Origin: Neisseria zalophi
Lineage (GTDB): Bacteria > Pseudomonadota > Gammaproteobacteria > Burkholderiales > Neisseriaceae
DNA length: 64,000 bases
Assembly (NCBI RefSeq): GCF_008807015.1
Contig: NZ_CP031700.1
Location: 1,665,014 to 1,729,013, forward strand
Direction: 5' to 3'
Shown here: positions 10,901-19,781 of the stretch, in pieces
How positions within the stretch are numbered: the first letter of the stretch is position 1
Layout: the number at the start of each line of letters is the position of its first letter
Translations under genes and position numbers: made by a program
The notes under the pieces: model-generated
The model's database searches: none
The model's input: the letters and a program-made list of their open reading frames with translations, nothing else
What the model was told of the DNA's origin: nothing

Positions 10901-11800
10901 GTGCACTTTATCAACCGCCCGCTGCCGCGCGATGTGCCCATCCGTACCGCCCGCGCCCTATTGAATATCGAAGACAGCAAAACCGTACCGATTATCCGCA
11001 ATCCGCAACTAAACGAAGACAGCGAAGCCGTTTTCTATTTCCCCGGTTGCGGTTCGGAAAGGCTGTTCAGCCAAGTCGGCTTGGCCACTCAAGCTATGCT
11101 CTGGCATGCCGGTGTACAAACCGTTTTGCCGCCGGGCTATCTCTGCTGCGGCTATCCGCAAGATGCTGGCGGTAATAAAGACAAAGCCGAACAGATGACA
11201 ACGGAAAACCGCGTCCTCTTCCACCGCTTGGCCAACACCTTAAACTACCTTGATATTAAAACCGTGGTCGTCAGCTGCGGCACATGCTACGACCAATTGG
11301 CCAAATACCGTTTCGAAGATATTTTCCCCGGCTGCCGCATTATCGACATTCACGAGTTTTTATTGGAAAAAGACATTAAACTCGACGGCATTACCGGGCA
11401 ACAATATCTTTACCACGACCCTTGCCACAGCCCTATCAAAACCATGAACCCCACCAAAATGGCGGGCGAATTGATGGGTAAAGAAGTGGTATTGAGCGAC
11501 CGTTGTTGCGGCGAATCCGGTATGTTTGCCGTGAAACGGCCGGATATTGCCACGCAGGTGAAATTCCGCAAACAGGAAGAAATTGAAAAAAACCTGCAGC
11601 AATTGCCGCAAGGCGAACCGGTGAAAATGCTGACTTCCTGCCCCGCCTGTTTACAAGGCTTGAGCCGTTATACCGACGACAACAGCCTGCCTGCCGACTA
11701 TATCGTGGTTGAAATGGCCAAACATATTCTCGGCGACAACTGGCAAAACGAGTTTGTGGAAAAAGCCAATAACGGCGGTATTGAAAAAGTATTGCTGTAA
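7970..11800 (+). CDS. giant FAD-linked oxidase/Fe-S oxidoreductase (DUF3683 family)
   Basis: A 1276-residue fusion. The N-terminal about 160 residues are DUF3683-like. A PCMH-type FAD-binding domain follows (about 165-400, [14 protein letters not shown] near 193), then an FAD-oxidase C-terminal domain with [11 protein letters not shown] and GEHGIG. Two 4Fe-4S motifs come next ([11 protein letters not shown] near 812, [12 protein letters not shown] near 877). Two CCG-type cysteine-rich domains end it ([10 protein letters not shown] near 1060, CCGESGMF near 1180, SCPACLQGL near 1222). The architecture is that of D-2-hydroxyacid/D-lactate dehydrogenases feeding electrons to quinone. The substrate cannot be read from sequence, but lactate or a similar hydroxyacid is most likely. 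Transcribed alone, ending at a strong hairpin. Confidence 0.9.
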   Translation: MTTATPQRIREIPYNYTSYSDREIVIRLLGSETWDVLQDLRGQRKTGRSARMLFEVLGDIWVVMRNPYLIDDLLDHPHRQAALVKEMRHRLNEIQKRRDDNEQVALLVQAAEKAVTDFDQNFEHTRSKRSQILSRLSKITKKHNIMFDGLARVSHVTDATDWRVEYPFVVINPDTEDEIAPLVKALIELELTIIPRGGGTGYTGGAVPLDAMSAVINTEKLDKHQGVQYVTLPGLEGEHPIIHCGAGVVTRRVEETATANKLVFAVDPTSADASCVGGNVAMNAGGKKAVLWGTALDNLAYWKMVNPQGEWLKIERVRHNFGKIHDEETAIFDVHTLDSDGRNIVKTERLEIPGHKFRKVGLGKDVTDKFLSGLPGVQKEGTDGIITSVAFVLHTMPKYTRTVCLEFFGTVANATPSIVEIRDYLLGHDSVRLAGLEHLDWRYVRAVGYATKAAGKGRPKMVLISDIVSDDEQAVSEAAEHIVKLAQARDGEGFIAVTPEARKTFWLDRSRTAAIAKHTNAFKINEDVVIPLERLGEYSDGIERINIELSIKNKLALCDALIQYLQGKLPVDRMDTDLPRQEILGERGNHGLAHVQAVKERWEWLLANLDEPLGVYKQRYGSAIHTAPEAKDNESSFIAFRDFRLRVSIKADVMKPLAEIFSGKSDIKIMEDLAKIHAKVVRGRVFVALHMHAGDGNVHTNIPVNSDDYDMLQTAHKAVARIMKIARSLNGVISGEHGIGITKLEFLTDEEMQPFWEYKAKVDPEGRFNRHKLMKGFDLSYAYTPSFELLGVESLIMEQSDLGTIAESVKDCLRCGKCKPVCSTHVPRANLLYSPRNKILGVGLLTEAFLYEEQTRRGVSLRHFDELNDVGDHCTVCHRCVKPCPVNIDFGDVTVAIRNYLRKSGKRKFNPAVSAGMALLNATDPRTINILRKGVVQAGFKLQNLAYGWGKKAHIGAGRQKKAPKATTGSSPIKEQVVHFINRPLPRDVPIRTARALLNIEDSKTVPIIRNPQLNEDSEAVFYFPGCGSERLFSQVGLATQAMLWHAGVQTVLPPGYLCCGYPQDAGGNKDKAEQMTTENRVLFHRLANTLNYLDIKTVVVSCGTCYDQLAKYRFEDIFPGCRIIDIHEFLLEKDIKLDGITGQQYLYHDPCHSPIKTMNPTKMAGELMGKEVVLSDRCCGESGMFAVKRPDIATQVKFRKQEEIEKNLQQLPQGEPVKMLTSCPACLQGLSRYTDDNSLPADYIVVEMAKHILGDNWQNEFVEKANNGGIEKVLL

Positions 11801-11817
11801 CAATGATTTAAAATCAT

Positions 11818-11855
11818 AACAGGCCGTCTGAAACCTTTTCAGACGGCCTGTTTTT
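11818..11855. terminator. bidirectional paired uptake-sequence terminator
   Basis: AACAGGCCGTCTGAAA and its inverse with a T run on the plus side. It lies between the convergent large oxidoreductase and trmA. Confidence 0.85.
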
Positions 11856-11887
11856 AATCATTATTCCAATCAAAGTATGAACCGGAT

Positions 11888-12979
11888 TTAGGCTTTCTTT
11901 TCCAACCACACACCGCTTTCAATGTGATGGGTAAACGGAAATTGATCGAACAATGCCATGCGGCGTATGTGGTGGGTTTCCGATAAAACATCCAAATTAC
12001 TGCGCAAGGTTTCCGGATTGCATGAAATATAAATCACATTGTCAAACTGCCGCACCAATTTTAGCGTTTCATCATCAATCCCCGCGCGCGGCGGATCAAC
12101 AAAAATGGTAGAAAAACGGTAGTCAGCCAACACAATGCCCTGTTCCTGCAAGCGGCGGAATGTTCTCACGCCGCCATAGGCTTCGGTGAACTCTTCGGCC
12201 GACAATCTGGCGATGTTTACATTATCGCTGCCGTTGGCTTCGATATTCCACAATGCCGCCTGAACAGACGTTTTCGACACTTCGGTTGCCAGCACTTTAT
12301 CGAAACAGCGTGCCAACGGCAGCGTAAAATTGCCATTGCCGCAATACAGTTCGAGCATATCGCCGTTTAACGGTGCAGCTACCGAGCAGGCCCATGCCAA
12401 CATTTTTCGGCAGATTTCGGCATTAGGCTGGGTGAAGCCGCCCTCATATTGGCGATAACGGAAGTTTTTCCCGCCCACCTCCAGCGTTTCGGTTACATAA
12501 TCCTGCTTTAAAATGATTTTTTGCCCTTTACTGCGGCCGATAATGGCAATGCCCAAAGCATTTTGCAACTTTTCCGCTTCCTGCCGCCATGCTTCATCCA
12601 ATTTCTTGTGATAAATCATGGTCACCAACATTTCACTGCTAAGCGTAGCAAGAAATTCCACCTGAAACCAACGGTTTTTCAAAACCGGCACCGCATCGGC
12701 AGCCGCCATCAGCTTCGGCATCAAATCATTAATAGCGGCACAAGCCGGCTCGAATTGGTCGCAGCGCACCAAAGCCCCGCCACCGGCTTTTTTACCCCGC
12801 TCAAACATGGCATAAAACATCTCTTCGCCCTCATGCCAAACACGAAACTCGGCACGCATACGGTAATGTTTTTCGGGGGATTCGAATATTTCCAACTCGG
12901 GTATATTTAACGGTGAAAAAAGCGTTTGCAGATATTCGGCTTTTTCGTTTAACTGCTGCCGGTATGCGGATAAAGTCAT
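11888..12979 (-). CDS. trmA: tRNA (uracil-5-)-methyltransferase
   Basis: SAM-dependent enzyme that makes ribothymidine at position 54 of tRNAs. The 363-residue protein is TrmA length and lacks the Fe-S cluster motif and TRAM domain of RlmC/RlmD. The SAM site is LELYCGNGNFTLPLA, DPPRAG is present, and the nucleophilic Cys is in YISCNPETL. The C-terminal catalytic Glu lies in HHIESGVWLEKK. The ATG at 12979 (MTLSAYRQQL) is preferred over a TTG four codons upstream. Confidence 0.96.
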   Translation of the reverse strand: MTLSAYRQQLNEKAEYLQTLFSPLNIPELEIFESPEKHYRMRAEFRVWHEGEEMFYAMFERGKKAGGGALVRCDQFEPACAAINDLMPKLMAAADAVPVLKNRWFQVEFLATLSSEMLVTMIYHKKLDEAWRQEAEKLQNALGIAIIGRSKGQKIILKQDYVTETLEVGGKNFRYRQYEGGFTQPNAEICRKMLAWACSVAAPLNGDMLELYCGNGNFTLPLARCFDKVLATEVSKTSVQAALWNIEANGSDNVNIARLSAEEFTEAYGGVRTFRRLQEQGIVLADYRFSTIFVDPPRAGIDDETLKLVRQFDNVIYISCNPETLRSNLDVLSETHHIRRMALFDQFPFTHHIESGVWLEKKA

Positions 12980-13089
12980 AATGGAAATCAACTGAAATTA
13001 AAAAGAATCAGCGGCAGATTATACAGGCTGGTGCCGATATGTTTCACTATAAAACGATTTGATACGGCAGATAGCCGTTTCAGATATCA

Positions 13090-13117
13090 ATTAAGGCCAT
13101 TTTCAGACAGCCTTAAT
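13090..13117 (-). terminator. weak hairpin after moeA
   Basis: ATTAAGGC/GCCTTAAT stem enclosing a diverged uptake sequence, just downstream of the moeA stop. There is no clear T run, so termination is uncertain. Confidence 0.4.
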
Positions 13118-13140
13118 GTTTTTAACACTTATCAATAAGG

Positions 13141-14334
13141 CTACACCAACAAATACAGCTTCACCGTATCCCCCTCTTGAATCACCGTGCCGGCGGGCAC
13201 TTCGCATAAGGCATCTGCCGCCACACAAGTCGCCAACATGGCGGAGCCCTGATTCGGCAATAATTGTGCCGACAATCTGCCGTTTTCATTTATGGCGGTT
13301 GCCACGCGCAAGAATTCGCGCCGTTTAATGGCCTTACGGGTAGAGAATGCGGCTTGTGCCGTAACCACCGGCAAACCCAAGCGTTTTTGTTGGCCGGCCA
13401 ATACATTCAAAACGGGCAACAGCAGCATATTGGCGGTAACAAAAGCGGCTACCGGATTGCCCGGCAACACGAATACGGCAGTGCGGCCGATATGCCCCCA
13501 AGCAAAAGGTTTGCCCGGTTTAATCGCCAAAGTGTGGCAGCTTAGCGTGCCTACGCGTTCGACTGCCTGTTTCAAATAATCGGCCTCCCCGACAGATGCG
13601 CCGCCGCTGGTAATAATCACATCGGCCGTTGCCGCCGCCTGCTTGAGCGCATTTTCGGTACCGGCCAAATCATCGGGGAGAATACCACCGTCAGTCACGG
13701 CCACGCCGCGCGCCTGCAACCATGCCATCATCTGATAGCGGTTGGCATCGTATATTTTGCCTTCTCCCAGCGACCTGCCGGGTTCGGTTACTTCATTACC
13801 GCTTGAAAATACGGTGACGTTAAGCGGTTGAAATACCGACAATTGTTCATACCCTTGCGAAGCGGCCAACCCCAATGCGGCGGCATTCAATCTGGTGCCC
13901 GCTGCCAACAATTCCTGCCCGACTTCGATTTCTTCGGCTTTCAGGCGCATGTGTTGGCCGGGGCGGATATCAGCGGTAATGTGGACGCTGTCGCCGTCTG
14001 TTTCGGTTTGCTCTTGCGGCACCACCGCCGTTGTGCCTTCGGGCAGCGGCGCACCGGTAAAGATACGCACGGCCTGCCCTGCCTGCAATGCCGCTGCCGT
14101 AGGTTCACCTGCCTGAATGCGGCTGATAACGGTATAGCTTTTCAGACGGCCTTCCGGATCGCAAACGGCATAGCCGTCCATAGCGCTGTTATCAAACATC
14201 GGGCTGGGGTAAACGGCATACAGCGGTTCGGCCAAAATACAACCTGCCGCTTCCGCCAACGGCAATTCAAGTGTAGCCAAACCGCAGGTATGGCTGTCGA
14301 GCAATTGTTGCAATGCGGTATCAAAATCTAGCAT
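13141..14334 (-). CDS. moeA: molybdopterin molybdenumtransferase
   Basis: Inserts molybdate into adenylated molybdopterin to complete the molybdenum cofactor. The 397-residue protein has the MoeA domains in order: N-terminal FDNSAMDGYAV, central molybdopterin-binding fold with VFSSGNEVTEPG and DVIITSGGASVGEADY, PGNPVAAF, and a C-terminal beta domain (FLRVAT onward). It is the last gene of moaD-moaE-mobA-moeA, and its ATG lies inside the 3' end of mobA. Confidence 0.97.
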   Translation of the reverse strand: MLDFDTALQQLLDSHTCGLATLELPLAEAAGCILAEPLYAVYPSPMFDNSAMDGYAVCDPEGRLKSYTVISRIQAGEPTAAALQAGQAVRIFTGAPLPEGTTAVVPQEQTETDGDSVHITADIRPGQHMRLKAEEIEVGQELLAAGTRLNAAALGLAASQGYEQLSVFQPLNVTVFSSGNEVTEPGRSLGEGKIYDANRYQMMAWLQARGVAVTDGGILPDDLAGTENALKQAAATADVIITSGGASVGEADYLKQAVERVGTLSCHTLAIKPGKPFAWGHIGRTAVFVLPGNPVAAFVTANMLLLPVLNVLAGQQKRLGLPVVTAQAAFSTRKAIKRREFLRVATAINENGRLSAQLLPNQGSAMLATCVAADALCEVPAGTVIQEGDTVKLYLLV

Positions 14335-14912
14335 ATCGGTTTTTCTATTTCCTGTTCGGAATTAAAATTCATAAAATTCTGTTCGTTATCAAACTGCACT
14401 GCCTGTGCATGTTGCTGTTCCAACCAACCCTGCAAAGTGCGCATACCGGTTGAAAGATACGCAGGTGTGCTTTGCAGCAGACGCGGGCGGATAAACATAA
14501 CACTGTAATGTGGTTGTGTTGCGGTTTCGGCATAAAATGCATGAACGGACGGCTCTTCCTCGGCAGCGGCAATAAATGTTGCCACCAAATCGTCCGGCAG
14601 TAGCAAAGTATCGCACGGCACGATCAACAGCCATTCCGACATATTCAGTTGGATATTGCAGGCGGCCGTGGCCAATGCGGCCAAAGGCCCTAAGCCCTGC
14701 CACTGGCGGGCATCGGTGAAAACATTGGGGGTACGTTCGGCATATTCTTCAAAATTGCGGTTCACACTGATAGCAATATTGTCTACCTGCGGGCACAATG
14801 CTTCAACCACATAATCTACAAACGCTTTGCCTCTCCACCGCACCAGCCCTTTATCTTTCCCGCCCATACGCAGCCCTTGGCCGCCTGCCATAATTAATGC
14901 ACTGATTGTCAT
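14328..14912 (-). CDS. mobA: molybdenum cofactor guanylyltransferase
   Basis: Transfers GMP from GTP to Mo-molybdopterin to give the bis-MGD cofactor used by nitrate, DMSO and formate oxidoreductases. The 194-residue protein has the nucleotidyltransferase signature LIMAGGQGLRMGGKDKGL at its start and the metal-binding LLIVPCDTLLLP near residue 98. The ATG at 14912 overlaps the moaE stop (TAATG) and has a good GGAGG-type site. An in-frame upstream extension is rejected. bis-MGD use implies a DMSO-reductase-family enzyme elsewhere in the genome. Confidence 0.95.
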   Translation of the reverse strand: MTISALIMAGGQGLRMGGKDKGLVRWRGKAFVDYVVEALCPQVDNIAISVNRNFEEYAERTPNVFTDARQWQGLGPLAALATAACNIQLNMSEWLLIVPCDTLLLPDDLVATFIAAAEEEPSVHAFYAETATQPHYSVMFIRPRLLQSTPAYLSTGMRTLQGWLEQQHAQAVQFDNEQNFMNFNSEQEIEKPIC

Positions 14913-15376
14913 TATTTCTCCTCCCATTTTAATGCGGCATTTCTGTCGCTCTGTTTCGCCTCCACCCACTTTTCCAGGCCGTCTGAAAAAATTTCTTTTT
15001 TCCAAAACGGCGCTTCGGTTTTCAAATAATCCATAATAAATTCCGCCGCCGCAAAAGCCGCCTTACGGTGTGCGGAAGCCGTGAGCACCAATACAATCTG
15101 CTCATCGGCTTTCAGACGGCCCACCCTATGGATAACGGTACATGCGGTGAGCGGCCACCGCTTGTCTGCTTCTTCAATAATGCGGGCAATTTCATTTTCG
15201 GTAACTTCAGGATAATGTTCCAAAAACAGTGCCGAAAGCGGAACATCGCTATCACGGTCGCGCACCAATCCGACAAAGCCGACGACCGCGCCGGTATTAC
15301 CGCCCTGCAAGCGCAGGTTGTCGTATTCCTGTTGAAAATGGAAATCGGCGGTTTGGATACGGATAAGCGGCTGCAT
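14912..15376 (-). CDS. moaE: molybdopterin synthase catalytic subunit
   Basis: Large subunit of molybdopterin synthase; with thiocarboxylated MoaD it adds the dithiolene sulfurs to cyclic pyranopterin monophosphate. The 154-residue protein has GAVVGFVGLVRDRD, LFLEHYPEVTENEI, VIHRVGRLKADEQIVLV and a lysine-bearing ETEAPFWKKE-type end (actual text KTEAPFWKKE). It starts two bases after moaD and overlaps mobA by one. Confidence 0.96.
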   Translation of the reverse strand: MQPLIRIQTADFHFQQEYDNLRLQGGNTGAVVGFVGLVRDRDSDVPLSALFLEHYPEVTENEIARIIEEADKRWPLTACTVIHRVGRLKADEQIVLVLTASAHRKAAFAAAEFIMDYLKTEAPFWKKEIFSDGLEKWVEAKQSDRNAALKWEEK

Positions 15377-15378
15377 TA

Positions 15379-15627
15379 TCAGCCCCCCGTTACCGGCGGC
15401 AGAAAACCGACTTCGGCATTATCGGGAATGATATCGTTCCAGCTACTGATTTTTTTATTAATCACCAAACGGAAAATATATTGAGTATTAAGATATTGAG
15501 CCCACTCGCCGCCGCGGCTGTTCAGCAAAGCCAACAATTCGCTGCCCGTGCCGCCCGACCAGTTGATCTCTTCCCGCTCCGTATTCAATTGCTGCTTGAG
15601 CACACCGAAATATAAAATGGTAATCAT
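15379..15627 (-). CDS. moaD: molybdopterin synthase sulfur carrier subunit
   Basis: Ubiquitin-like 82-residue sulfur carrier that ends in VTGG, the C-terminal Gly-Gly needed for adenylation and thiocarboxylation. The family core MITILYFGVLKQQL opens the protein. First gene of the moaD-moaE-mobA-moeA run, divergent from modA. The pyranopterin-forming genes moaA and moaC are not in the window. Confidence 0.95.
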   Translation of the reverse strand: MITILYFGVLKQQLNTEREEINWSGGTGSELLALLNSRGGEWAQYLNTQYIFRLVINKKISSWNDIIPDNAEVGFLPPVTGG

Positions 15628-15682
15628 AATATTCAGGCCGTCTGAAACGGCTTGTCCCTTAAAATAACAAAGAAAAATAGCA

Positions 15683-15739
15683 TTTACTATATAGTAAAGC
15701 AGTTTGCGTAAATTGTCTCTTATCCAAACGACGGATAAG
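15683..15739. promoter_or_regulatory. palindromes between moaD and modA
   Basis: TTTACTATATAGTAAA (15683-15698) is a perfect 16-base palindrome. It is followed by CTTATCC/GGATAAG (15719-15739), an inverted repeat with a 7-base loop. Both lie between the divergent molybdenum cofactor and molybdate transport genes, where a ModE-like repressor would be expected. The match to the E. coli ModE consensus is only partial (TATA core), so the assignment is tentative. Confidence 0.4.
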
Positions 15740-15907
15740 CGGATATTGTTACTATTTTAATAGATATTTAGAAAAATAACCCTATAAGCTTACCGGCAAT
15801 ACTTTCAGACGGCCAAACCCCTACCGAATACATCTTTATGCCGATAAAACAAAAACAACATATCAAGTATAATACCGCATGCTTTAAGCTACCGACAAAG
15901 AGAAACC

Positions 15908-16657
15908 ATGAAACCACATAAAGCCGTTTGGATATTACTGACTGCCCTAACCGCATTGCCCGCCACTGCCGCCGATATCACCGTATCCGCAGCCGCCAGC
16001 CTGAGCAATGCATTTAAAGATATTGCCCAAAGTTATCAGCAACAATATCCCGACGGCAGGGTGCGGCTGAATACCGCCGGCTCCGGCACGCTGTTGCAAC
16101 AGGCCGTACAAGGTGCTCCGGTTGACGTATTAGCGTTTGCCGATCAGGAAACCATGGATAAAGCCGCTGCCAAGGGCCTGATCCACCCGCAAACCCGCCG
16201 TAACTTTGCGCGGAACACCTTAGTCGCCGCCACACCTGCTACAAGCAAGCTGACACTGGCGCAGCTAACCGACTTAACCAAGCCGCAATTCGAACGTATT
16301 GCCGTCAGCAACCCAAACAGCGTACCGGCAGGAAGCTACGCCCGAGCGGCATTGCAAAAAGCCGGTGTGTGGCAGGCATTACAACCCAAAATCATCCGCA
16401 CCCAGCATGTGCGGCAAACTTTAGACTATATTGCCCGCGGCGAAGTAGATGTCGGTTTTGTGTATCGGACCGATGCCGCCTTAATGAAAAATAAAGTCAG
16501 GATTTTACGCACGGTGCCGACCGACAAACCCGTTTCCTATCCGATTGCCGTTACGCGTTCGGGCAGGCAACAGGCGGAAGCACAGCGTTTTGTAAACTAT
16601 GTATTGTCGCCCGCAGGCCGCGCCATATTGGCACGCTACGGCTTCAAACAACCTTAA
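15908..16657 (+). CDS. modA: molybdate ABC transporter substrate-binding protein
   Basis: Periplasmic receptor for molybdate/tungstate. The 249-residue protein has a Sec signal peptide ending ALPATAA, then DITVSAAASLSNAFKDIA, where the Ala-Ala-Ser-Leu loop binds the oxyanion. RLNTAGSGTLLQQ and DVGFVYRTDA are also typical. Neighbours modB and modC complete the importer. A TATAAT at 15868-15873 upstream is a plausible -10. Confidence 0.96.
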   Translation: MKPHKAVWILLTALTALPATAADITVSAAASLSNAFKDIAQSYQQQYPDGRVRLNTAGSGTLLQQAVQGAPVDVLAFADQETMDKAAAKGLIHPQTRRNFARNTLVAATPATSKLTLAQLTDLTKPQFERIAVSNPNSVPAGSYARAALQKAGVWQALQPKIIRTQHVRQTLDYIARGEVDVGFVYRTDAALMKNKVRILRTVPTDKPVSYPIAVTRSGRQQAEAQRFVNYVLSPAGRAILARYGFKQP

Positions 16658-16727
16658 TGCCATATCCCTTATCCAACCGCCCATGCCGATGCCGTCTGAA
16701 AACGGCAGCCGCAGAAAGCACGGAAAC

Positions 16728-17402
16728 ATGACCGAAGCCCTATCCGTTACCCTACTGCTTTCTTTAAAAGTAGCCGGAACGGCCACCCTGCTCAATATCA
16801 TTCTCGGCACTGCCACAGGATTTATGCTGGCACGCTGCCGCTTTCCCGGCCGCGACCTGCTCGACACCCTAATAACGCTGCCGATGGTGATGCCGCCGAC
16901 GGTTTTGGGCTATTACCTGTTGGTTTTATTGGGGCGCAACAGCACATTCGGCGGCTGGCTGAAAGATACTTTGGATATTCAATTGGTGTTTACTTGGCAG
17001 GGTGCCGTCATCGCGGCCGCTTTGGTGACTTTCCCTTTGGTTTTCAAACCGGCACGGGCGGCTTTCGAAAGCGTGAACCCGCAGCTTGAACAAGCCGCCG
17101 AAGTATTGGGTTTACGCCCTTGGGCGGTATTTTTCCGTGTCAGCCTGCCGATGGCATGGCGCGGCATTCTGGCGGGCATCCTATTGGCCTTTGCCCGCGC
17201 GCTCGGCGAATTCGGCGCCACGCTCATGATTGCCGGCAGTATTCCCGGGCAAACGCAAACCCTCTCGATAGCCGTTTACGAAGCGGTTCAAGCCGGAGAA
17301 GACGGGCTGGCCAACGGCTTGGTATTGCTGATTTCGGCAGTTTGCATCGTTATCTTACTCGCTATCAGCCATCTGGCACGCGCACGCGACGGGAGAAGCT
17401 GA
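16728..17402 (+). CDS. modB: molybdate ABC transporter permease
   Basis: Inner-membrane channel subunit of the molybdate importer, 224 residues with about five membrane helices. The EAA loop that contacts ModC lies near residue 122-155 (EQAAEVLGLRPWAVFFRV). ARALGEFGATLMIAGSIPG is a strong ModB signature. The ATG at 16728 (MTEALSVTLL) is chosen; the reading frame is open further upstream but only through unrelated sequence. Its stop overlaps the modC start as TGATG. Confidence 0.95.
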   Translation: MTEALSVTLLLSLKVAGTATLLNIILGTATGFMLARCRFPGRDLLDTLITLPMVMPPTVLGYYLLVLLGRNSTFGGWLKDTLDIQLVFTWQGAVIAAALVTFPLVFKPARAAFESVNPQLEQAAEVLGLRPWAVFFRVSLPMAWRGILAGILLAFARALGEFGATLMIAGSIPGQTQTLSIAVYEAVQAGEDGLANGLVLLISAVCIVILLAISHLARARDGRS

Positions 17403-18052
17403 TGCTGTTCGATATCGATATCCGCAAACAACTGCCCGCTTTCAAACTAGACATCCGCCTGCATTCCGATGCGAAAAAATTGGTGTTAATCGGCGCATCC
17501 GGTTCAGGCAAAAGCCTCACCCTGCGGCTGATTGCCGGCCTGCTCAAACCCGACAGCGGCCATATCCGCATCAACGGCCAAACATGGTTCGACCACCCGA
17601 ACCACCTGCCTGCGGCACAACGCAAAGCCGGGCTGATGTTTCAAGATTACGCCCTGTTCCCCCATTTAACCGTTGCCCAAAATATTGCATTCGGCCTGCA
17701 TCATAGCTGGCTTAATCCGCCCAAAAGGCCGTCTGAAAACGTGCGCTATTGGTTAAATTTAATGCAACTGACCCCGTTTGCCGACTGCTATCCCCATCAG
17801 ATTTCCGGTGGTCAAAAACAGCGCACCGCCTTGGCGCGCACCCTTGCCACCCAACCGCAGCTGCTGTTGCTCGACGAACCCTTTTCCGCCCTCGATACCG
17901 AACTGCGCCGCCACACCCGCCAAGAACTGCTGCAACTGCAACAGGCAAACGGCATACCGATGATTCTGATTACCCACGACCCGGCCGACACCGAAATAGC
18001 CGATGAAGTTTGGCGCATGGAAAACGGGCGGCTATCGCCCTCAAAAGCTTAA
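17402..18052 (+). CDS. modC: molybdate ABC transporter ATP-binding protein, short form
   Basis: ATPase of the molybdate importer. Walker A is GASGSGKS near residue 35, the ABC signature SGGQKQRTALAR near 137, and Walker B LLLLDEPFSALD near 155. At 216 residues it is about 130 shorter than E. coli ModC: it ends just after the H-loop region (LITHDPADTE) and lacks the C-terminal Mop/TOBE regulatory domain. The ORF ends cleanly before a terminator, so this looks like a natural short form rather than a recent truncation. Start at 17402 overlaps the modB stop. Confidence 0.92.
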   Translation: MLFDIDIRKQLPAFKLDIRLHSDAKKLVLIGASGSGKSLTLRLIAGLLKPDSGHIRINGQTWFDHPNHLPAAQRKAGLMFQDYALFPHLTVAQNIAFGLHHSWLNPPKRPSENVRYWLNLMQLTPFADCYPHQISGGQKQRTALARTLATQPQLLLLDEPFSALDTELRRHTRQELLQLQQANGIPMILITHDPADTEIADEVWRMENGRLSPSKA

Positions 18053-18059
18053 AAAGATT

Positions 18060-18093
18060 AAAGGCCGTCTGAAAATATTTTCAGACGGCCTTT
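18060..18093. terminator. bidirectional paired uptake-sequence terminator
   Basis: AAAGGCCGTCTGAAAAT and its perfect inverse between convergent modC and the Slam-family gene. Confidence 0.85.
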
Positions 18094-18107
18094 GATTGGA
18101 TCTTGAA

Positions 18108-19601
18108 TTAAAAAACCTTACCCATTTCGATAAACATACGGTTTTTCTTATGGTTATAGTAAACATCATTACTTGAAGTACGGCTGTGGCTGAATGTTAA
18201 ACGCGGTGTGATGCCGTAGAAATGAAGTGCCCGATGCCATAACGATACAGAAGTATACAACTCTTTATCGCTACGTCGTTCGCCTTGGCTGAAAAAGCTC
18301 GGCGTCTGATACAGGCGTCTGGCTGCGCCAACCTGCACACGGCTAGACAAACCGCCGTTCCATTCCTGACCCCAACCTACCCGCAAACCGTAGCGGTTGA
18401 AATTATCGGAACGGTCTTCTTTATTGCGGTCTTGATAAAAGTCGGTACCGATTAACCAGTTTTGGCGCGCATTCGGATAATAAACCAATGCCCCGCTGTA
18501 TAAACGGTTATTGATATCGGAACGTACACGCCGTTTATTTTTCAGACGGCCTGCTTCAAACGCCGTCAGGCTTTGCAGATTCGGCTTAATCCAGCGGTTC
18601 CAATAAATCCGCGCACCATTGCTATAACTATAAGCATGATTGCCATAAAAACGACGCTCGTGAAACGGCGTAATACCGATATCGTTGCGTTGGTCGGCAT
18701 AGCCAAAACCGGCTGAAAGGCGTGCGGTCGAATCATTATAGCGCGAATAAGAACGGTATATTTTACCGTATAGATCCGCCCCGGCTTTGGCATAAAAACC
18801 TTTATTTAACGACCATTTCTTTTCTGCACCCGCCTGATAGCTGATGCCGGTTGCATCTATCGGCTTATCAAATGTCCAACCTTGGAAACAATCGCTGCCG
18901 GGGTAGATTTTCCGATAGTTTTCACACTCGGTGCCCTTCAGCTGCCTGCCGATACGTTGCTGCTCGGGTGCCTGATTGATATTTTGTTCACGCGCAATAT
19001 TGATGCTGCCATAAAATTGCCACGCATCACGGCGGCGCAGAGCGGTACGGTAGCTTTCAATCAGCTGCAAAACTTCTTCGGGCAGCGCCTCCGCTCTCAA
19101 ACGGTCGAACTGATCGGCCGCCGCCTCGTTTTGCTGGTCTTCAAACAACGCCTTAGCCATCTGCATACGAACAATAGACGAATCCGGCTGTTCGGCAATC
19201 AATTGGCGGTAAAGCTCAACCGCTTTGCCCGATTGGCCCTCAGCCTGCAAAACCAGTGCGCGGCCGAACATAGCCATTTCTTTATCGTGTTGCGGCCATT
19301 TTTCATAAATCGGCAGCAAAACCTTAATACCGGGTATGTTTTGAACCATCACTGCGGAATACATCGCTCTATTAAGTAAATCCGTATTGGCAAGCAGCGT
19401 TGCTTCATCTACTTCGAGCACTTTTTCCTGTGCAGTCGGTGCAGCAACAGCCGCTTTGTTTTTTTCTTGAAGTACCGGAGGTTTGGCCGTATTGAGGTTT
19501 AACTCCAATTCGGGCTTAGGTTGCACAGCTTCAGGGGCATCGGCGGCCACGGCAGAAATCAGCCAGCCGGCCAGCGAGAGGAAAAGTAATGTTTGTTTCA
19601 T
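18108..19601 (-). CDS. surface lipoprotein assembly modifier (Slam, DUF560) family protein
   Basis: Outer-membrane protein of the Slam family, which moves lipoproteins such as TbpB to the Neisseria cell surface. The 497-residue protein has a Sec signal peptide (MKQTLLFLSLAGWLISAVAA) and a linker. A periplasmic TPR-like region follows (about 70-190, MAMFGRALVLQAEGQSGKAV). The C-terminal beta-barrel (about 205-497) has alternating aromatic strands and a final FIEMGKVF strand ending in Phe. No lipoprotein substrate gene is adjacent, so its client is unknown. Confidence 0.85.
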   Translation of the reverse strand: MKQTLLFLSLAGWLISAVAADAPEAVQPKPELELNLNTAKPPVLQEKNKAAVAAPTAQEKVLEVDEATLLANTDLLNRAMYSAVMVQNIPGIKVLLPIYEKWPQHDKEMAMFGRALVLQAEGQSGKAVELYRQLIAEQPDSSIVRMQMAKALFEDQQNEAAADQFDRLRAEALPEEVLQLIESYRTALRRRDAWQFYGSINIAREQNINQAPEQQRIGRQLKGTECENYRKIYPGSDCFQGWTFDKPIDATGISYQAGAEKKWSLNKGFYAKAGADLYGKIYRSYSRYNDSTARLSAGFGYADQRNDIGITPFHERRFYGNHAYSYSNGARIYWNRWIKPNLQSLTAFEAGRLKNKRRVRSDINNRLYSGALVYYPNARQNWLIGTDFYQDRNKEDRSDNFNRYGLRVGWGQEWNGGLSSRVQVGAARRLYQTPSFFSQGERRSDKELYTSVSLWHRALHFYGITPRLTFSHSRTSSNDVYYNHKKNRMFIEMGKVF

Positions 19602-19781
19602 TAGAAATAAGCAGATAGCGTTAGATTTTAATCGGTATAAGCATTAAAAATATCCGTACCATCGCGATACGGATACAGCTTGTTGAGAATTATTTGTATT
19701 TTATCACAGAAAACGTTTATTAACAGTATTTAACTATATAAAACTGAAAAAATGAATCGGCCGTCTGAAAAATATCCCGCC

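Noticed and set aside
15628..15770. Molybdenum cofactor riboswitch upstream of moaD
   Set aside because: The minus-strand leader lacks the elaborate multi-helix layout of that RNA; only simple palindromes are seen.
16599..16727. Upstream extension of modB overlapping modA
   Set aside because: The 43 extra residues are the shifted frame of modA plus intergenic sequence, with no resemblance to ModB.
17120..17401. Upstream extension of modC overlapping modB
   Set aside because: It is modB read in another frame; the true start overlaps the modB stop.
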